Assembly (NCBI GenBank): GCA_023614405.1
Contig: CM042689.1
Location: 326,344,305 to 326,408,304 of the forward strand
DNA from: Avena insularis
Taxonomy: Eukaryota > Streptophyta > Magnoliopsida > Poales > Poaceae
Direction of reading: 5' to 3'
Length of the DNA stretch: 64,000 nt
Made by a program: the position numbers and the translations under genes. Shown here in pieces: positions 42,505-53,606 of the stretch (the first letter of the stretch is position 1; the number at the start of each line of letters is the position of its first letter). Below the pieces are notes generated by a model. It searched no databases, was not told the DNA's origin, and worked only from the letters and a program-made list of their open reading frames with translations.

Positions 42505-43187
42505 TCAGCCTTCCTGAAGATTGAGATTGTGCTTGAACTCTTCAAATTTCCTTGTAGGTAGAGCCTTTGTGAAGCCATCTGCCAACTGATCTTGAGAGGG
42601 AATAAATCGAATCTCAACCTTCTTGTTGGCAACTCTTTCTCTTACAAAATGGAAATCAATTTCAATATGTTTAGTCCTCGCATGAAAAATAGGATTAGCT
42701 GAAAGATAAGTTGCTCCCATGTTATCACACCAAAGACATGAAACTTGGTTTCTCTTTACAGCAAGCTCTGTCAACAAGGACTCCATCCATATTATTTCTG
42801 CTGTTCCATCTGCAAGTGCTTTGTACTCAGCTTCTGTACTTGATCTTGAAACTGTTGCCTGTTTTCTAGCACTCCAAGAGATGAGGTTAGGACCAAAATA
42901 AACAGCAAACCTCCTGTAGATCTTCTATCATCTACACAACCTGCCCAATCAGCATCTGAGAAGGCACTTACTAAGGTAGAGGAAGACTTTCTGAAGGTCA
43001 AACCAAGACTCATAATTCCTTTAATGTACCTTAGTATCCTTTTTACTGCAGTCCAATGAACTGTGGTGGGTGCATGTAGAAACTGGCATACCTTGTTGAC
43101 TGAGAAGGCAATGTCTGGTCTTGTAAGTGTCAAGTACTGAAGTGCACCTACAATGCTTTTGTAGTTTATGCTATCTCCTGAATCAAG
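42505..43187 (-). pseudogene. Outer copia: end of RT region and RNase H
   Basis: The RNase H end reads [37 protein letters not shown] and [16 protein letters not shown]. Upstream, [20 protein letters not shown] and [18 protein letters not shown] are intact. A frameshift near 42880 separates the two. The coding sequence stops at the inner element's TCAAG and resumes at 51837. Confidence 0.85.
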
Positions 43188-44911
43188 TGAAGGGTTTCGC
43201 AGCATAGTAAATCAAAAAAATTCTACGGATGCGAACGGGAAAGCCAAGATCTAATCTAGGAGATGCAAACAACGAGAGGGATTAGATGAGATCTTCATAC
43301 CCTTGAAGATTCGCACAGCGGAATGTTCGTCGGAACGTGGGTGATGTAGTCGTACTCGCTTCTCCTCCTCGCGACCCGCTCCGATCTAACACCGCAAGTG
43401 GCGATGCCTCTAAGAGATGCACACGTGCGGCACCTCGACGTCTCCTCCTTCCTTGGTCCAGCAAGTATGGTGGAGAGACGGATTGGATCTACAACGCGAC
43501 GGCGTGGTGCAAGTGGTGGAGAGTTTCTGCAGCAGGACTTCGCCTACGTGCAGTCGGGAGGGAGAGAGAGAGAGGAGGGCAGCATGGCGGCTAGGGCTTG
43601 AGGAGGAGGTGTAGGGGGGTGGTGCACCCCCAGAACTCTTTATATAGAGGGGTGGGAGCCAACCCTATCCCCTCCCCCAAGCCTAGGCCGGCGGCCAAGG
43701 AGGGAAGAGTGGGGGGCAAGTTTCCCCCTCCTTCTAGAAGCTCCCCTAGGGTTTCCCCTAGGTTTGGCCGGCTGGGCCCTATGGGGCCTTGTGCCCCTGG
43801 CCCAATGCGGCCAGGGCACTCCCTCATAGTCCCATGCCCCCTCCCGACAGGTGGGGCCACGTTGGTCCCCCTCCGGAAGGTTCTAGAAGCTTCCGGTACA
43901 ATACCGATTAACCCGAAACAATTCCGAACTCCAAAAACTGCATTGCCTTATATGAATCTTATTTTCCGGGCCATTCCTGAACCTCTCGTGATGTCCCGGA
44001 TCCCATCCGAGACTCCGAACAAAAAATCATAAACCAATTATCCAATCTATCCTAGCGTCGAGACACGTTAAGTGTGTGACCCTTCGGGTTCGAGAACATG
44101 CAGACATGATCTTATATCAATAATCAACAGCGGGGTCTCGAAACCCATATTGACTCCCACACATTCATCGATGATCATATCGGATAAACCACGATGACAG
44201 GATTCAATCAATCCCATATTTATATTCCCTTCGTCTCGCGATATTTTACTTGTCCGAGATTTGATCGTCGGTACCGTCATACCTAGTTCAATCTCGTTCA
44301 CAGCAAGTACTTTACTCGTTCCGTAATCCGATATCACTTTGCGATTAACTCCTTAACCACATGCTTGCAAGCGGTGTTGATATCGACACCGAAAGTGGGC
44401 CCAAGTATATCTCTCCGACTTGGGAGGGACAAATCCCATCTCGATACATACAACCCAACAGGTACTTTCCGATCACCTGAGAGACACCTTTATGATCACC
44501 CTCTCATAGGATGACGTTTGATGACCTCAAAGCTTTCTTCCGATACCAGGGAGTTGTATTATCTCATGGTCTAAGGAATACAATATTTGACATAAGAAAA
44601 GCTTCGCAAAGATGAACACGATGACACGATCTAATTGCTTCGCTTAGTTTGGGTCTGTCCATCATATCATTCTCCCAATGATATGATCTTATTATTAATC
44701 GACAACTCATGTCTATGGTTAGGAAACCTTAACCATCATTAATCAATGAGCTAGTCCATAGAGGCATACTAGGGACACGGTGTTGTTCACAAACCACACA
44801 AGTATTAATGTTTCCACTTAATACAATTCTAGCATGGAATATAAACTTTATCATGAACAAGAATTATAATAATAACATCTTTATTATTGCCTTTAGGGCA
44901 TAATTCCAACA
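43188..44911 (-). repeat. 3' LTR of the inner copia element
   Basis: 1724 bp. Compared with the other LTR it has an extra gcctaggccggcgg near 43680 and scattered substitutions. It carries a TATA-like ctctttatatag near 43636 (as tataaag on the minus strand), close to the expected transcription start. Confidence 0.88.
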
Positions 44912-44939
44912 GTCTCCCACTTGCACTAGAGTCAATAAT

Positions 44940-46547
44940 CTAGTTTACATTTGGCAACAATCTCACACCCATGGCACTAAGGTGCTGATCATGTTTTACA
45001 CGTGGAAGAGGTTTAGTCAATGGATCTGCGACATTCAGATCTGTATGTACTTTGCTAATCTTCAGATCTCCATCTGCTATATAATCTCGGATTATATGAA
45101 ACTTGCGGTTGATATGCTTGGTCTTTGGATGATATCTTGGTTCCTTAGCGAGTGCTATGGCGCCAGTGTTGTCACACAATATCTCCAGTGGGTCCAATGC
45201 ACTTGGAACCACGCCAAGCTCAGTGATGAAGTTCCTGATCCAAACTCCTTCACTTGACGCTTCTGCAGCAGCCATATATTCCGCTTCCACTGTAGATCCT
45301 GCGATCACGCTTTGCTTGCAGCTTCTCCAGCTCACAGCTCCTCCATTTAAAATATAAACGTATCCTGTCTGAGATTTAGAATCATCCTTGTCGGTGTCGA
45401 AACTAGCGTCAACGTAACCCTTTACGACGAGCTGTTCATCACCTCCATAGACTAAGAACATTTCTTTAGTCCTATTTAGGTACTTTAGGATGTTCTTCAC
45501 GGCTGTCCAGTGTTCCACTCCTGGATCACTTTGGTATCTGCTCGTCAAACTAAGAGCATTGGACACATCCGGTCTAGTACACAGCATGGCATACATGATA
45601 GAACCTATGGCCGAGGCATATGGCACTTTGCTCATAGCTTCTCTATCATTTACCGTAGCTGGACACTGAGCCTTGCTCAATATCTTACCTGACAACATAG
45701 GCACTGAACCTTTCTTTGCCTTATCCATTCTGAAGCTTTTCATAACTTTGTCTAGGTATGTACTCTGGCTTAAAGCTATCAGGCGTCTTTGTCTATCTCT
45801 ATAGATTTTGATGCCCAATATATAAGCAGCTTCACCTAGGTCTTTCATTGAATTTTTTTTGTTCAAATAACTCTTCACATCGTTAAGCATGTTAATGTCA
45901 TTTCCAATAATCAATATGTCATCCACATATAGTACCAGAAATGTCATTGAGCTCCCACTCACTTTCTTGTAGATACAAGCTTCGTAGCTATTTGGAACAA
46001 ATCCAAAGCTCTTGATCACTTGATCAAAACGAAGGTTCCAACTCCGAGATGCTTGCTTCAGTCCATAAATGGAACGCTGAAGTTTGCATACTTTATCAGC
46101 ATCCTTAGGATCGACAAAACCTTCGGGTTGCATCATATACAACTCTTCATCAATGTTGCCATTGAGGAACGTAGTCTTGACATCCATCTGCCATACTTCA
46201 TAATCATGAAACGCAGCAATTGCTAATAAAATCCGAATAGACTTAAACATCGCTACGGGAGAGAAGGTCTCATTGTAGTCAACACCTTGAACTTGTCGAA
46301 AACCTTTCGCGACAAGCCGTGCTTTATAGACGGTAACATTACCATCCGCGTCCATTTTCTTCTTGAAAATCCATTTGCACTCAACAGCCTTTCGGTCGCT
46401 AGGAGGGTCCACCAAAGTCCATACTTGGTTTTCGCTCATGGATCCCAATTCGGATTTCATGGCCTCCAGCCATTCCTCAGAGTCTGGGCTCATCATCGCT
46501 TCCTCATAGTTCGTAGGTTCACTGTCTTCTACCAACAAGACAGTCAA
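44940..46547 (-). CDS. Inner copia: reverse transcriptase and RNase H, open frame
   Basis: 535 codons without a stop. RT blocks are [40 protein letters not shown] and DVKTTFLNGN. The catalytic YVDD lies in FLVLYVDDILIIGNDINML. RNase H blocks are KGYVDASFDTDKDDSKSQTG, VEAEYMAAAEAS and DNTGAIALAKEP, followed by HPKTKHINRKFH and VADPLTKPLPRVKH. All expected catalytic residues that I can place are present. This is the best-preserved enzyme domain in the window. The rest of the polyprotein is interrupted upstream, so the element is unlikely to be autonomous. Confidence 0.9.
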   Translation of the reverse strand: MTVLLVEDSEPTNYEEAMMSPDSEEWLEAMKSELGSMSENQVWTLVDPPSDRKAVECKWIFKKKMDADGNVTVYKARLVAKGFRQVQGVDYNETFSPVAMFKSIRILLAIAAFHDYEVWQMDVKTTFLNGNIDEELYMMQPEGFVDPKDADKVCKLQRSIYGLKQASRSWNLRFDQVIKSFGFVPNSYEACIYKKVSGSSMTFLVLYVDDILIIGNDINMLNDVKSYLNKKNSMKDLGEAAYILGIKIYRDRQRRLIALSQSTYLDKVMKSFRMDKAKKGSVPMLSGKILSKAQCPATVNDREAMSKVPYASAIGSIMYAMLCTRPDVSNALSLTSRYQSDPGVEHWTAVKNILKYLNRTKEMFLVYGGDEQLVVKGYVDASFDTDKDDSKSQTGYVYILNGGAVSWRSCKQSVIAGSTVEAEYMAAAEASSEGVWIRNFITELGVVPSALDPLEILCDNTGAIALAKEPRYHPKTKHINRKFHIIRDYIADGDLKISKVHTDLNVADPLTKPLPRVKHDQHLSAMGVRLLPNVN

Positions 46548-46649
46548 GACAGGGTTGCCGTACCAATCAGGAGGGGCACGCGACCTTGTCGACCTGCGAC
46601 GTTCAGTAGCAGCATCTTCTGAAGCTTCATGATCCTTGTCATTAGCTTC

Positions 46650-47969
46650 CTATATTGTTGGTGTAGGCGGCACTGAAACCATTTCAGGTGCTGCGCTACT
46701 CTCCAACTCAAGAGAAGGTTCAACAACCTCGTCTAAATCTACTTTCCTCCCACTCACTTCTTTCGAGAGAAACTCCTTCTCAAGAAAGGAACCGTTCTTT
46801 GCGACAAACACTTTGCCTTCGGTTCTGTGATAGAAGGTATACCCAATAGTTTCCTTAGGGTATCCTATGAAGACGCATTTCTCTGCTTTGGGTTCGAGCT
46901 TGTCTGGCATCAACTTCTTGACGTAAGCTTCGCATCCCCAAACTTTAATAAATGACAACTTAGGTTTAGCACCAAACCACAGTTCATACGGTGTCGTCTC
47001 AACGGATTTAGATGTTGCCCTATTTAAAGTGAATGCAGCGGTTTCTAATGCATAACCCCAAAATGATAATGACAAATCAGTAAGAGACATCATCGATCAG
47101 ACCATATCTAATAGGGTTTGATTCCGGCGTTCAGACACACCATTGCGCTGTGGTGTTCCGGGTGGCGTGAGTTGCGAAACGATTCCGCTTGCTTTAAGAT
47201 GCGTGAGAAAATCATAACTCAAATATTCAACTCCACGATCGGATCGTAGAAACTTAATTTTTCTGTTACGATGGTTCTCCACTTCATTCTGAAATTCCTT
47301 GAACTTTTCAAATGTTTCAGATTTATGCTTCATCAAATAGATATACCCATATCTACTTAAGTCATCGGTAAAAGTGAGAAAATAGCGATATCCACCGCGC
47401 GTCGAAACACTCATCGGTCCGCATACATCGGTATGTATGATTTCCAACAAGTCCGTTGCTCGCTCCATCATTCCGGAGAACGGGGTTTTGATCATCTTGC
47501 CCATGAGGCATGGTTCGCATGTGTCAAATGATTCAAAATCAAGAGACTCCAAAAGTCCATCAGAATGGAGTTTCTTCATGCGCTTTACACCAATATGACC
47601 TAGACGACAGTGCCACAAATAAGTAGTATTATCACTATCTACTTTGCATCTCTTAGCCTCAATGTTATGGATGTGTGTTTCATCCCTTTCGAGATTCAGA
47701 AGAAATAAACCATTCACAGTAGGTGCATGACCATAAAAGATGTTACTCATATAAATAGAACAACCATTATTCTCCGATTTAAATGAATAACCGTATTGCA
47801 ATAAACACAATCCAGAAATAATGTTCATGCTCAACGCAGGCACATAATAACACTTATTAAGGTTTAAAACTAATCCCGAAGGTAAAACTAAGGAGAGCGT
47901 GCCGACGGCCATCACATCAACTCTTGATCCGTTGCCAACGCGCATCGTCACCTCATCCTCGCAAGTCAT
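46650..47969 (-). pseudogene. Inner copia: GAG-pre-integrase and integrase
   Basis: The upstream block (47097-47969) reads NTTYLWHCRLGHIGVKRMKK, CEPCLMGKMIKTPFSGMMER and IHTDVCGPMSVSTRGGYRYF, with FLRSDRGVEYLSYDF for the catalytic Asp and RNGVSERRNQTLLDMV at the DDE end. A single TGA stop (47094-47096) interrupts. The frame then continues SLSFWGYALETAAFTLNRAT and PYELWFGAKPKLSFIKVWGC. The change fits an Arg CGA to TGA transition. The connection to the RT frame is broken near 46550-46650. Confidence 0.82.
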
Positions 47970-48898
47970 TGCCTATTCCGTAGCTCCTGTTTCGAGTTAC
48001 AAATATTAGCAACTGAACCAGTATCAAATACCCAGGCACTACAACGAGGGCTAGTAAGGAAAACATCAATAACATGTATATCAAATATACCTTTGATGGT
48101 GCCAGCCTTCTTGTCCGCTAAGTACTTCGGACGATATGCCCAGTGACCCTTGTCCTTGCAATAGAAGCACTCGGTCCGGCTTGGGTCCATACTTGAGCTT
48201 CTTCTCAGCGAGGGCAACGCCGCCTTTCTTGAAGGGCTTCTTTGCACCCTTACCTTTCACGAAGGTGGGGGCTTGACCATCAACACATGATTATCCTTTT
48301 GATGTCCACCTCCGCAGCCTTCAGCTTTGCGAAGAGCTCGGTGGTCGATCGATGGAACCAATCTGATTATGAGTCACTACAAAACTTTTGTAGGGAGGGA
48401 GTGATTGCAGAACCACATCAATCTTGAGCTCCTCCGAATCTTGCATCCGCTTGCTCAAGGCATTGGTGTAGCCCGACATCTTTATGGCGTGCTCACTAAC
48501 GGAACTCCCTTCCTCCATCTTGCAGTTAAAGAATTTCTCAGAGATCTCATATCTCTCAGAACGGGCCTGAGTCTGAAACATAGTTTTCAGCTCCTCAAGA
48601 ATCTCAAAAAGCCCGGGATAGTCTTCAAAACGATTTTGAAGGTCCGATTCCATAGCAAACAACATGGTGCTCTTAATCACACCATAATCATCTTTCTTGC
48701 CGATCGATAGACAGCTTTCTCATCAGCCGGCGCAGTTGCAGCAGGGGGGTTACCTAACGCTTTCTCAAGGACATAGTCCTTTTGACCGCCAGAGAGAATG
48801 ATTCTCAGATTGCAGAACTAGTTGGTGAAGTTAGACCCATTGTTTCTAAGCTTTTCCTTCTCAGCAAAAACGTTGAAGTTGAAGTTGGACTTAGCCAT
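47970..48898 (-). pseudogene. Inner copia: gag and zinc-knuckle region
   Basis: The minus-strand start is ATG at 48896-48898 (MAKSNFNFNVFAEKEKLRNN). The frame is broken several times. At 48321-48680 one reads LQNRFEDYPGLFEILEELKT and MSGYTNALSKRMQDSEEL. The zinc knuckle near 48150 reads CFYCKDKGHWAYRPKYL, in which the last Cys of the CCHC motif is not present. Frameshifts and stops make gag non-functional. Confidence 0.75.
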
Positions 48899-50110
48899 TT
48901 GATCTACAATGTTTGCAAGTACAAATTAGACTATGTTCATGATAACTAGTTCAACTTTTAATCAAATTAGTAGATGAACTCCCACTAAATTCAACATCCC
49001 TCAAGTTGTTTAGTGAACATGATCCAAATTCACCACACCTAATCCGATCTTCACGAGAAGAGATGTGGTTTCAATGGTGGACAACGAAGTGTCGACCATA
49101 TCATTCATATGACTCATGCTTAACCTTTCGGTTCATGTGTTCCAAGGCCATGTCTGTACATGCTAGGCTCGTCAAGTTAGACCCAAGTATTTCCGCGTGT
49201 GCAAAACTGGCTTGCACCCGTTGTATGTGAACATAGAGTCTATAGCACCCAATCATCACGTGATGCTTGGACACGACGAACTTTCGCAACGGTGCATACA
49301 TGGGGAGAACACAGTTTTATCTTGATCTTTAAGTGAGGAATCATCTTATAATGGTACTGTCGCGATCTAAGCATAATAAGATACATAAAAGGATAAACAT
49401 CACATGCATATAACTTTATGTGACATGGTATAGCCAATCTTCACGCAATGATCTCCATCTTGTGCGTGCCGGCATGATCTCCATCACTCCACCATGATTG
49501 CCTCCACCACGAATAGCAACTACAATTATTGCTAACTACTTAGTGATAAACTAAAACTATTACATGACGTATAAGAAGTTGACACACAGGTCATACACAA
49601 TTATAAAGACAACCATATGGCTCCTGCTGGTTGTGTACTCATCGACATGCAAGTCGTGAAATATTACAAAACATGATCATCGCATACAATACACATATCA
49701 CATCTTGGGCCATACCATATCACAGAAAACACTCCCTGCAAAAACAAGTTAGACGCCTCTACTTTGTTGTTGCATGTTTTACGTGGCTTATGGGAGTAGC
49801 AAGCTAAGAACGATTCTTACCTACGGAAAGCCACAACGGTGATATTATGGTTGCCAAACTCCGGTGTAAATCCCATGACAACTATAGTGAGAGAAACAAG
49901 CATCCACCAGCCGCATGTATGGAACAAGCCACACGTCAAGTGCGGAGCCGGTCTCGCGAACGACGTCGCGTAAAGTTGGCCTGGACCGCTTCAATCTCAC
50001 TATCCCACGTCATAAGAAGAACACAAACAAGAGGCTTGCAATAGAAAACATCAACGCCCGCAACAACCATGTTGCGTTCTACTCGTGAAACACATCTACA
50101 CATAGATCTA
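48899..50110 (-). other. Inner copia untranslated leader between primer site and gag
   Basis: About 1.2 kb without a recognisable coding sequence, the usual position of the long leader of Angela/BARE-type elements. The short open frames lack domains. Confidence 0.6.
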
Positions 50111-50122
50111 GCTTTGATACCA
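50111..50122 (-). other. Primer binding site of the inner copia element
   Basis: The minus strand reads TGGTATCAAAGC, one base outside the 5' LTR. It resembles the initiator tRNA-Met complement (TGGTATCAGAGC) with one change. Confidence 0.75.
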
Positions 50123-50123
50123 C

Positions 50124-51831
50124 TGAAAGGTTACGTAGCATAGTAAATCAAAAAATTTCTACGGATGCGAACGGGAAAGCCAAGATCTAATCTAGGAGAT
50201 GCAAACAATGAGAGGGATTAGATGAGATCTTCATACCCTTGAAGATTCGCACAGCGGAACGTTCGTCGGAACGTGGGTGATGTAGTCGTACTCGCTTCTC
50301 CTCCTCGCGACCCGCTCCGATCTAACACCGCAAGTGGCGATGCCTCCGAGAGATGCACACGTGCGGCACCTCGACGTCTCCTCCTTCCTCGGTCCAGCAA
50401 GTATGGTGGAGAGACGTGTTGGATCTACAACGCGACGGCGCGGTGCAAGTGGTGGAGAGTTTCTGCAGCAAGACTTCGCCTACGTGCAGTCGGGAGGGAG
50501 AGAGAGAGGAGGGCAGCAGGGCGGCTAGGGCTTGAGGAGGAGGTGTAGGGGGGTGGTGCACCCCCAGCCCTCTTTATATAGAGGGGTGGGCGCCAACCCT
50601 AGCCCCTCCCCCAACCAAGGAGGGAAGAGTGGGGGGCAAGTTTCCCCCTCCTTCTAGAAGCTCCCCTAGGGTTTCCCCTAGGTTTGGCCGGCTGGGCCCT
50701 ATGGGGCCTTGTGCCCCTGGCCCAATGCGGCCAGGGCACTCCCTCATAGGCCCATGCCCCCTCCCGACAGGTGGGGCCACGTTGGTCCCCCTTCGGAAGG
50801 TTCTAGAAGCTTCCGGTACAATACCGATTAACCCGAAACAATTCCGAACTCCAAAAACTGCATTGCCTTATATGAATCTTATTCTCCGGACCATTATGGA
50901 ACCTCTCGTGATGTCCCGGATCCCATCCGAGACTCCGAACAAAAAATCATAAACCAATTATCCAATCTATCCTAGCGTCGAGACACGTTAAGTGTGTGAC
51001 CCTTTGGGTTCGAGAACATGCAGACATGATCTTATATCAATAATCAACAGCGGGGTCTGGAAACCCATATTGACTCCCACACATTCATTGATGATCATAT
51101 CGGATGAACCATGATGCCAGGATTCAATCAATCCCATATTTATTTTCCCTTCGTCTCGCGATATTTTACTTGCCCGGGATTTGATCGTCGGTACCGTCAT
51201 ACCTAGTTTAATCTCGTTCACAGCAAGTACTTTACTCGTTCCATAATCCGATATCACTTTGCGATTAACTCCTTAACCACATGCTTGCAAGCGGTGTTGA
51301 TATCGATTACCGAGTGGGCCCGAAGTATATCTCTCCGACTTGGGAGGGACAAATCCCATCTCGATACATACAACCCAACAGGTACTTTCCGATCACCTGA
51401 GAGACACCTTTATGATCACCCTCTCATAGGATGACGTTTGATGACCTCAAAGCTTTCTTCCAATACCAGGGAGTTGTATTATCTCATGGTCTAAGGAATA
51501 CAATATTTGACATAAGAAAAGCTTCACAAAGATGAACACGATGACACGATCTAATTGCTTCGCTTAGTTTGGGTCTGTCCATCATATCATTCTCCCAATG
51601 ATATGATCTCATTATTAATCGACAACTCATGTCTATGGTTAGGAAACCTTAACCATCATTAATCAATGAGCTAGTCCATAGAGGCATACTAGGGACACAG
51701 TGTTGTTCACAAACCACACAAGTATTAATGTTTCCGCTTAATACAATTCTAGTATGGAATATAAACTTTATCATGAACAAGAATTATAATAATAACATCT
51801 TTATTATTGCCTCTAGGACATAATTCCAACA
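50124..51831 (-). repeat. 5' LTR of the inner copia element
   Basis: 1708 bp, plus strand TGAAAGGTTACGTAGCATAG to GGACATAATTCCAACA. It lacks the 14-bp gcctaggccggcgg segment of the other LTR. TCAAG follows at 51832-51836. Confidence 0.88.
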
Positions 51832-51836
51832 TCAAG

Positions 51837-52635
51837 AGCATCTCCTTCGGCGGCTGATAATTTTTCTGAGGATGACAAAGGGGTTGGCGTCTCCTTAGCA
51901 TCTATCATCCCAACTCTGGATAACAAGTCCATGGCATACTTTTCTTGGGTTAGTACAATACCATCATTAATTTTTTTTAACTTAAATTCCCAAGAAGTAA
52001 TGTAAGTCTCCTAGATCCTTTAATGCAAAAGATGCACCTAAATCTTTAAGTAAAGCAGTGATAGCTTTACTAGAGGAACTGGTAACTATAATATCATCAA
52101 CATAAACCAATACAAAAATAGTGATACCAGACTTGTTGTAGATAAATAATGATGTGTCAGCCTTTGAAGGAAGAAAACCAAACTGTTGAAGTTTTGAGCT
52201 CAACTTGGCAAACCATGCTCTTGGTGCTTGCCTGAGTCCATACAGTGACTTATCCAATTTACACACATGATATGGTGCATTTGGATCTTCGTAACCAGGT
52301 GGCTGCTTCATGTATACTTCTTCTTCCAGAACACCGTGGAGAAACGCGTTCTTCACATCTAGCTATCTTAAACTCCATCCCCTAGAAACTGAAATAGCTA
52401 AAACAAGTCTTATGGTAGCAGCTTTAACAACTGGACTAAAAGTGTCCTCATAATCTATCCCATATCTTTGTTTGAAGCCTTTTGCTACCAACCTAGCCTT
52501 GTATCTATCAATAGTGCCATCAACTTTCCTTTTTATTTTGTACACCCATTTGCAATCTATCAGATTAATGCCAAGCTTATGAGGTACTAGATGCCAAGTT
52601 TTGTTTTCTACCAAAGCCCTATACTCATCATCCAT
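51837..52635 (-). pseudogene. Outer copia: reverse transcriptase, interrupted
   Basis: Two adjoining open blocks encode [22 protein letters not shown] and [20 protein letters not shown] (52363-52635), then [31 protein letters not shown] and [10 protein letters not shown] (51982-52356). A stop near 52360 separates them and further stops lie near 51975. The rest of the domain continues at 43187 beyond the inner element. Confidence 0.85.
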
Positions 52636-53606
52636 AGCATTTTTCCAATTTGAATTTTTTAATGCTACTTATAAGTTTTCTGGCCCTTTAGATGAAATAG
52701 ACAATCCATACCGTATTTCCATCGGTATAAGTTTTTGGAGTTCGTTTACCGGTTGTAGATCTTGTGTGATGCAGTGGAGCCTCAGGAACAGCTGCAGATC
52801 CATCAGGCACAGAAGATCCGCCACCGCCATGCAGCGAATCGAGGAGGGCGTAGGGGGCTCGGCCTGACGTCATACAATCGACCGACCCGCGGAGAGCCAG
52901 CTATTGGCCTGTCAGGCCTGGCGCGGCGTCTGAGGGACCTGGTCGATCAAGCATGCATCGAGGCGGGGTCACGTGAAGGAGGGCCACCAGAAGTCGTGTC
53001 GGCACCGGACTGGTTGGACCTTCCAAGTGGTGATGCGCCGGGAGACGTGTCCCGCTGGGGTTGGCTGCTGCGCACCCAGGCCCACTCAGGATCAGTTGAC
53101 GAGGATCCTGGCGCAGGCGATCCTGACGCGCCTGAGACGGGCGATCCCGAGGAAGATTCTCCGCGTGAATCCGCTCCGTGTCTCGCGCCGTTGGCGTGAC
53201 GTGGCGAGAGTTGCTCGCTATCTCCTGAGTCCGTTTCAGCATCAATTTGCACAGAATTTTCGCGGTGAGTTCTTTGTTGTTCCTGCGGAGAATATTCAGG
53301 GATAAAAGCAGCTGGAACATTAGTCGTTAGATCAGTGCATTGTTCCTCCCCTTGATCTAATGCCGGCTGATGTGGGTAATATTCTGGGAGAAGCAAGATT
53401 TCTTTCTTAAGGAGGGCACCAGCATTGGGACGAAGGTTAGCGAAAGGAAAAACTGATCCATCAAAGACGACATCACGAGATATGTAAACTCGCCCACTAG
53501 AAACATCAAGGCACTTAACCCCTTTGTGCATATTGCTATAAACGATGAAGACACACTGTTTGGAACGGAAGGATAATTTTCTAGTGTTGTAAGGACGAAG
53601 ATTTGG
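52636..53606 (-). pseudogene. Outer copia: integrase C-terminal and linker region
   Basis: At 52947-53531 the minus strand reads GVKCLDVSSGRVYISRDVVF, then a long Ser/Gly/Pro-rich linker of the kind between integrase and RT in copia polyproteins. It is joined to the integrase core by an in-frame TGA near 53605, where CAC is followed by a stop and then PNLRPYNTRKL. This fits a Trp TGG to TGA change. Confidence 0.75.

Larger units (their letters stand above)
43188..51831 (-). mobile_element. Ty1/copia element (inner), Angela/BARE-like, TCAAG target duplication
   Basis: LTRs are 43188-44911 (3') and 50124-51831 (5'). TCAAG flanks at 43183-43187 and 51832-51836. On the minus strand the LTR starts TGTTGGAATTATG and ends ACCTTTCA. 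The primer site TGGTATCAAAGC is the complement of 50111-50122. The tract gtgcaagtgggagac (complement of 44912-44926) is the classic Angela/BARE polypurine tract. The minus strand carries gag, integrase, RT and RNase H blocks. It is inserted in the RT region of the outer copia element, so it is younger than that element. Confidence 0.9.
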
